Below, piece by piece: positions 63,089-64,000 of a stretch of DNA of 64,000 nucleotides. A model generated the notes under the pieces. That model searched no databases. It was not told the DNA's origin and saw only the letters and a list, made by a program, of their open reading frames with translations. Each line of letters opens with the position of its first letter. The stretch's first letter is position 1. A program made the position numbers and the translations under genes. Where the stretch lies: the NCBI RefSeq assembly GCF_902729435.1, contig NZ_CACVCG010000057.1, forward strand, positions 124,001 to 188,000, given 5' to 3'. The DNA comes from Magnetospirillum sp. UT-4. GTDB taxonomy: Bacteria; Pseudomonadota; Alphaproteobacteria; Rhodospirillales; Magnetospirillaceae.

Positions 63089-63994
63089 GTGGCCGAGGAA
63101 AAGCGACGCAATCTGGGCCGCGGCCTGTCCGCCCTGCTGGGCGATTCCGGCGTGGCCGCCGCCGCCGTGGTGATGGACACCGAATCCCGCGCCGCCGCCG
63201 CCGGGCCGAAGCCGGCCGGCCTGCGCACCCTGCCCATCGGCCAGCTGAAGCCGGGCAAGTTCCAGCCGCGCCGCCAGTTCTCCGAGGAGGCCATCGCCGA
63301 TCTGGCGGAATCGGTGCGCACCAAGGGCGTGCTGCAGCCCATCCTGGTCCGCCCCCATGACGGCGGCTACGAGATCATCGCCGGCGAACGGCGCTGGCGC
63401 GCCGCCCAGCGCGCCCAGCTGCACGAAGTGCCGGTCATCGTCCGCGAGCTGACCGACAAGGAGGCCCTGGAGGTCGCCCTGGTCGAGAACCTGCAGCGCC
63501 AGGACCTGACCGCGCTGGAGGAGGCCGAGGGCTATCGCCGCCTGGTCGAGGAATTCAGCCACACCCAGGAGGAGCTGGCGCGCGCCGTGGGCAAGTCGCG
63601 CAGCCACGTCGCCAACATGATGCGCCTGCTGGCCCTGCCCGATCCGGTCAAGGGCATGCTGGACCAGGGCACCCTGTCGGCCGGCCACGCCCGCGCCCTG
63701 CTGACCGCCGCCGATCCGGTGGGGCTGGCCCGCCAGGTGGCGGAAAAGCAGCTCAACGTGCGCCAGACCGAAAAGCTGGCGGCGGCGGGCGGCAAGCCCA
63801 AGGCCGGCGGGCGTCCGGCCAAGGCGGCGGCGCGCGATGCCGACACCGCCCAGCTGGAACGTGACATGGCCGAAATGCTGGGGCTCAAGGTCGACATCCG
63901 GCCGCAGGGTCGCGGCGGCGAACTGGTGCTGCATTATTCCAGCCTGGAGCAGCTGGACGACCTGTTGTCGCGGCTGACCGGCGAACGCAAGTAG
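63089..63994 (+). CDS. parB: chromosome partitioning protein ParB
   Basis: A 301-residue CTPase and DNA-clamp. NLGRGLSALLGD opens the family, LPIGQLKPGKFQPRRQF and GYEIIAGERRWRAAQRA form the CTP-binding N domain (GERRxR), the helix-turn-helix QEELARAVGKSRSHVANMMRLL reads parS, and the C-terminal part dimerises. The three parS palindromes lie to its left. GTG start at 63089 follows parA after 5 bp. Confidence 0.97.
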   Translation: MAEEKRRNLGRGLSALLGDSGVAAAAVVMDTESRAAAAGPKPAGLRTLPIGQLKPGKFQPRRQFSEEAIADLAESVRTKGVLQPILVRPHDGGYEIIAGERRWRAAQRAQLHEVPVIVRELTDKEALEVALVENLQRQDLTALEEAEGYRRLVEEFSHTQEELARAVGKSRSHVANMMRLLALPDPVKGMLDQGTLSAGHARALLTAADPVGLARQVAEKQLNVRQTEKLAAAGGKPKAGGRPAKAAARDADTAQLERDMAEMLGLKVDIRPQGRGGELVLHYSSLEQLDDLLSRLTGERK

Positions 63995-64000
63995 GCGTCT

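Overview
The window is a GC-rich, densely coded bacterial chromosome segment. It is most likely from an alphaproteobacterium of the Rhodospirillales, and a Magnetospirillum/Phaeospirillum-like genus fits best. The basis is the gene content and order (DUF299/PPSR-maf-aroE-coaE-dnaQ and secB-fxsA on one side, hemE-hemH-hemJ-rho then mnmE-mnmG-rsmG-parA-parB on the other), the alphaproteobacterial parS sequence GTTTCACGTGAAAC, a 1599-residue NAD-glutamate dehydrogenase, Tim44/MltA/Smr genes, DUF3576 and DUF6489 proteins, and two porins. The genus is an inference. I found no tRNA, rRNA, CRISPR array, transposase or prophage.

Layout. About 1-9.2 kb (minus strand): a surface-glycan or small-molecule cluster that runs off the left edge, with an SDR enzyme, two methyltransferases, a large multi-pass membrane protein, a GT2 glycosyltransferase, a sugar epimerase, a TIM-barrel isomerase, a carbamoyltransferase + DUF5989 + SxtJ cassette, and a GmhA-like isomerase. 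About 9.2-21.5 kb (minus): gdh, then leuS-lptE-holA, a DUF3576 lipoprotein, a TPR/GT9-like protein and a small glycosyltransferase. About 21.7-24.3 kb (plus): tandem porin paralogues, each followed by a strong hairpin terminator. About 24.3-29.1 kb: ThiE-like, YggS, a proline/alanine-rich unknown, ribA with a degenerate RibB-like half, an OmpR-type regulator with a broken receiver domain, and a secreted nuclease. About 29.2-33.2 kb (minus): hisB-hisH-methyltransferase-hisA-hisF-hisE-HIT. About 33.4-37.8 kb (plus): an SGNH-like membrane-anchored protein fused by overlap to hslVU, then a Crp/Fnr-family regulator behind a perfect palindrome, then cysQ. About 37.9-44.2 kb (minus): tim44-mltA, then lutA-lutB-unknown-lutC-smr-xre with overlapping ends. 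About 44.3-49.0 kb: fxsA-secB (plus), then PPSR-maf-aroE-coaE-dnaQ (minus).

The 524-bp non-coding gap between the PPSR gene and hemE (48994-49517) is the best candidate for the chromosomal origin of replication. It lies at the same junction as the Caulobacter and Rickettsia origins, carries several DnaA-box-like nonamers and seven GANTC sites, and gene polarity switches there from mostly minus to mostly plus. Three parS sites lie 2.7, 10.5 and 12.4 kb to its right, one of them buried inside hemJ, and parAB closes the window. Several families of imperfect hairpin repeats sit in the intergenic gaps.

The genes cooperate in recognisable modules: heme synthesis (hemE, hemH, hemJ), histidine synthesis, lactate oxidation (lutABC), proteolysis (hslVU), envelope assembly (lptE, mltA, secB, porins), tRNA modification (mnmE, mnmG) and chromosome segregation (parA, parB, parS).
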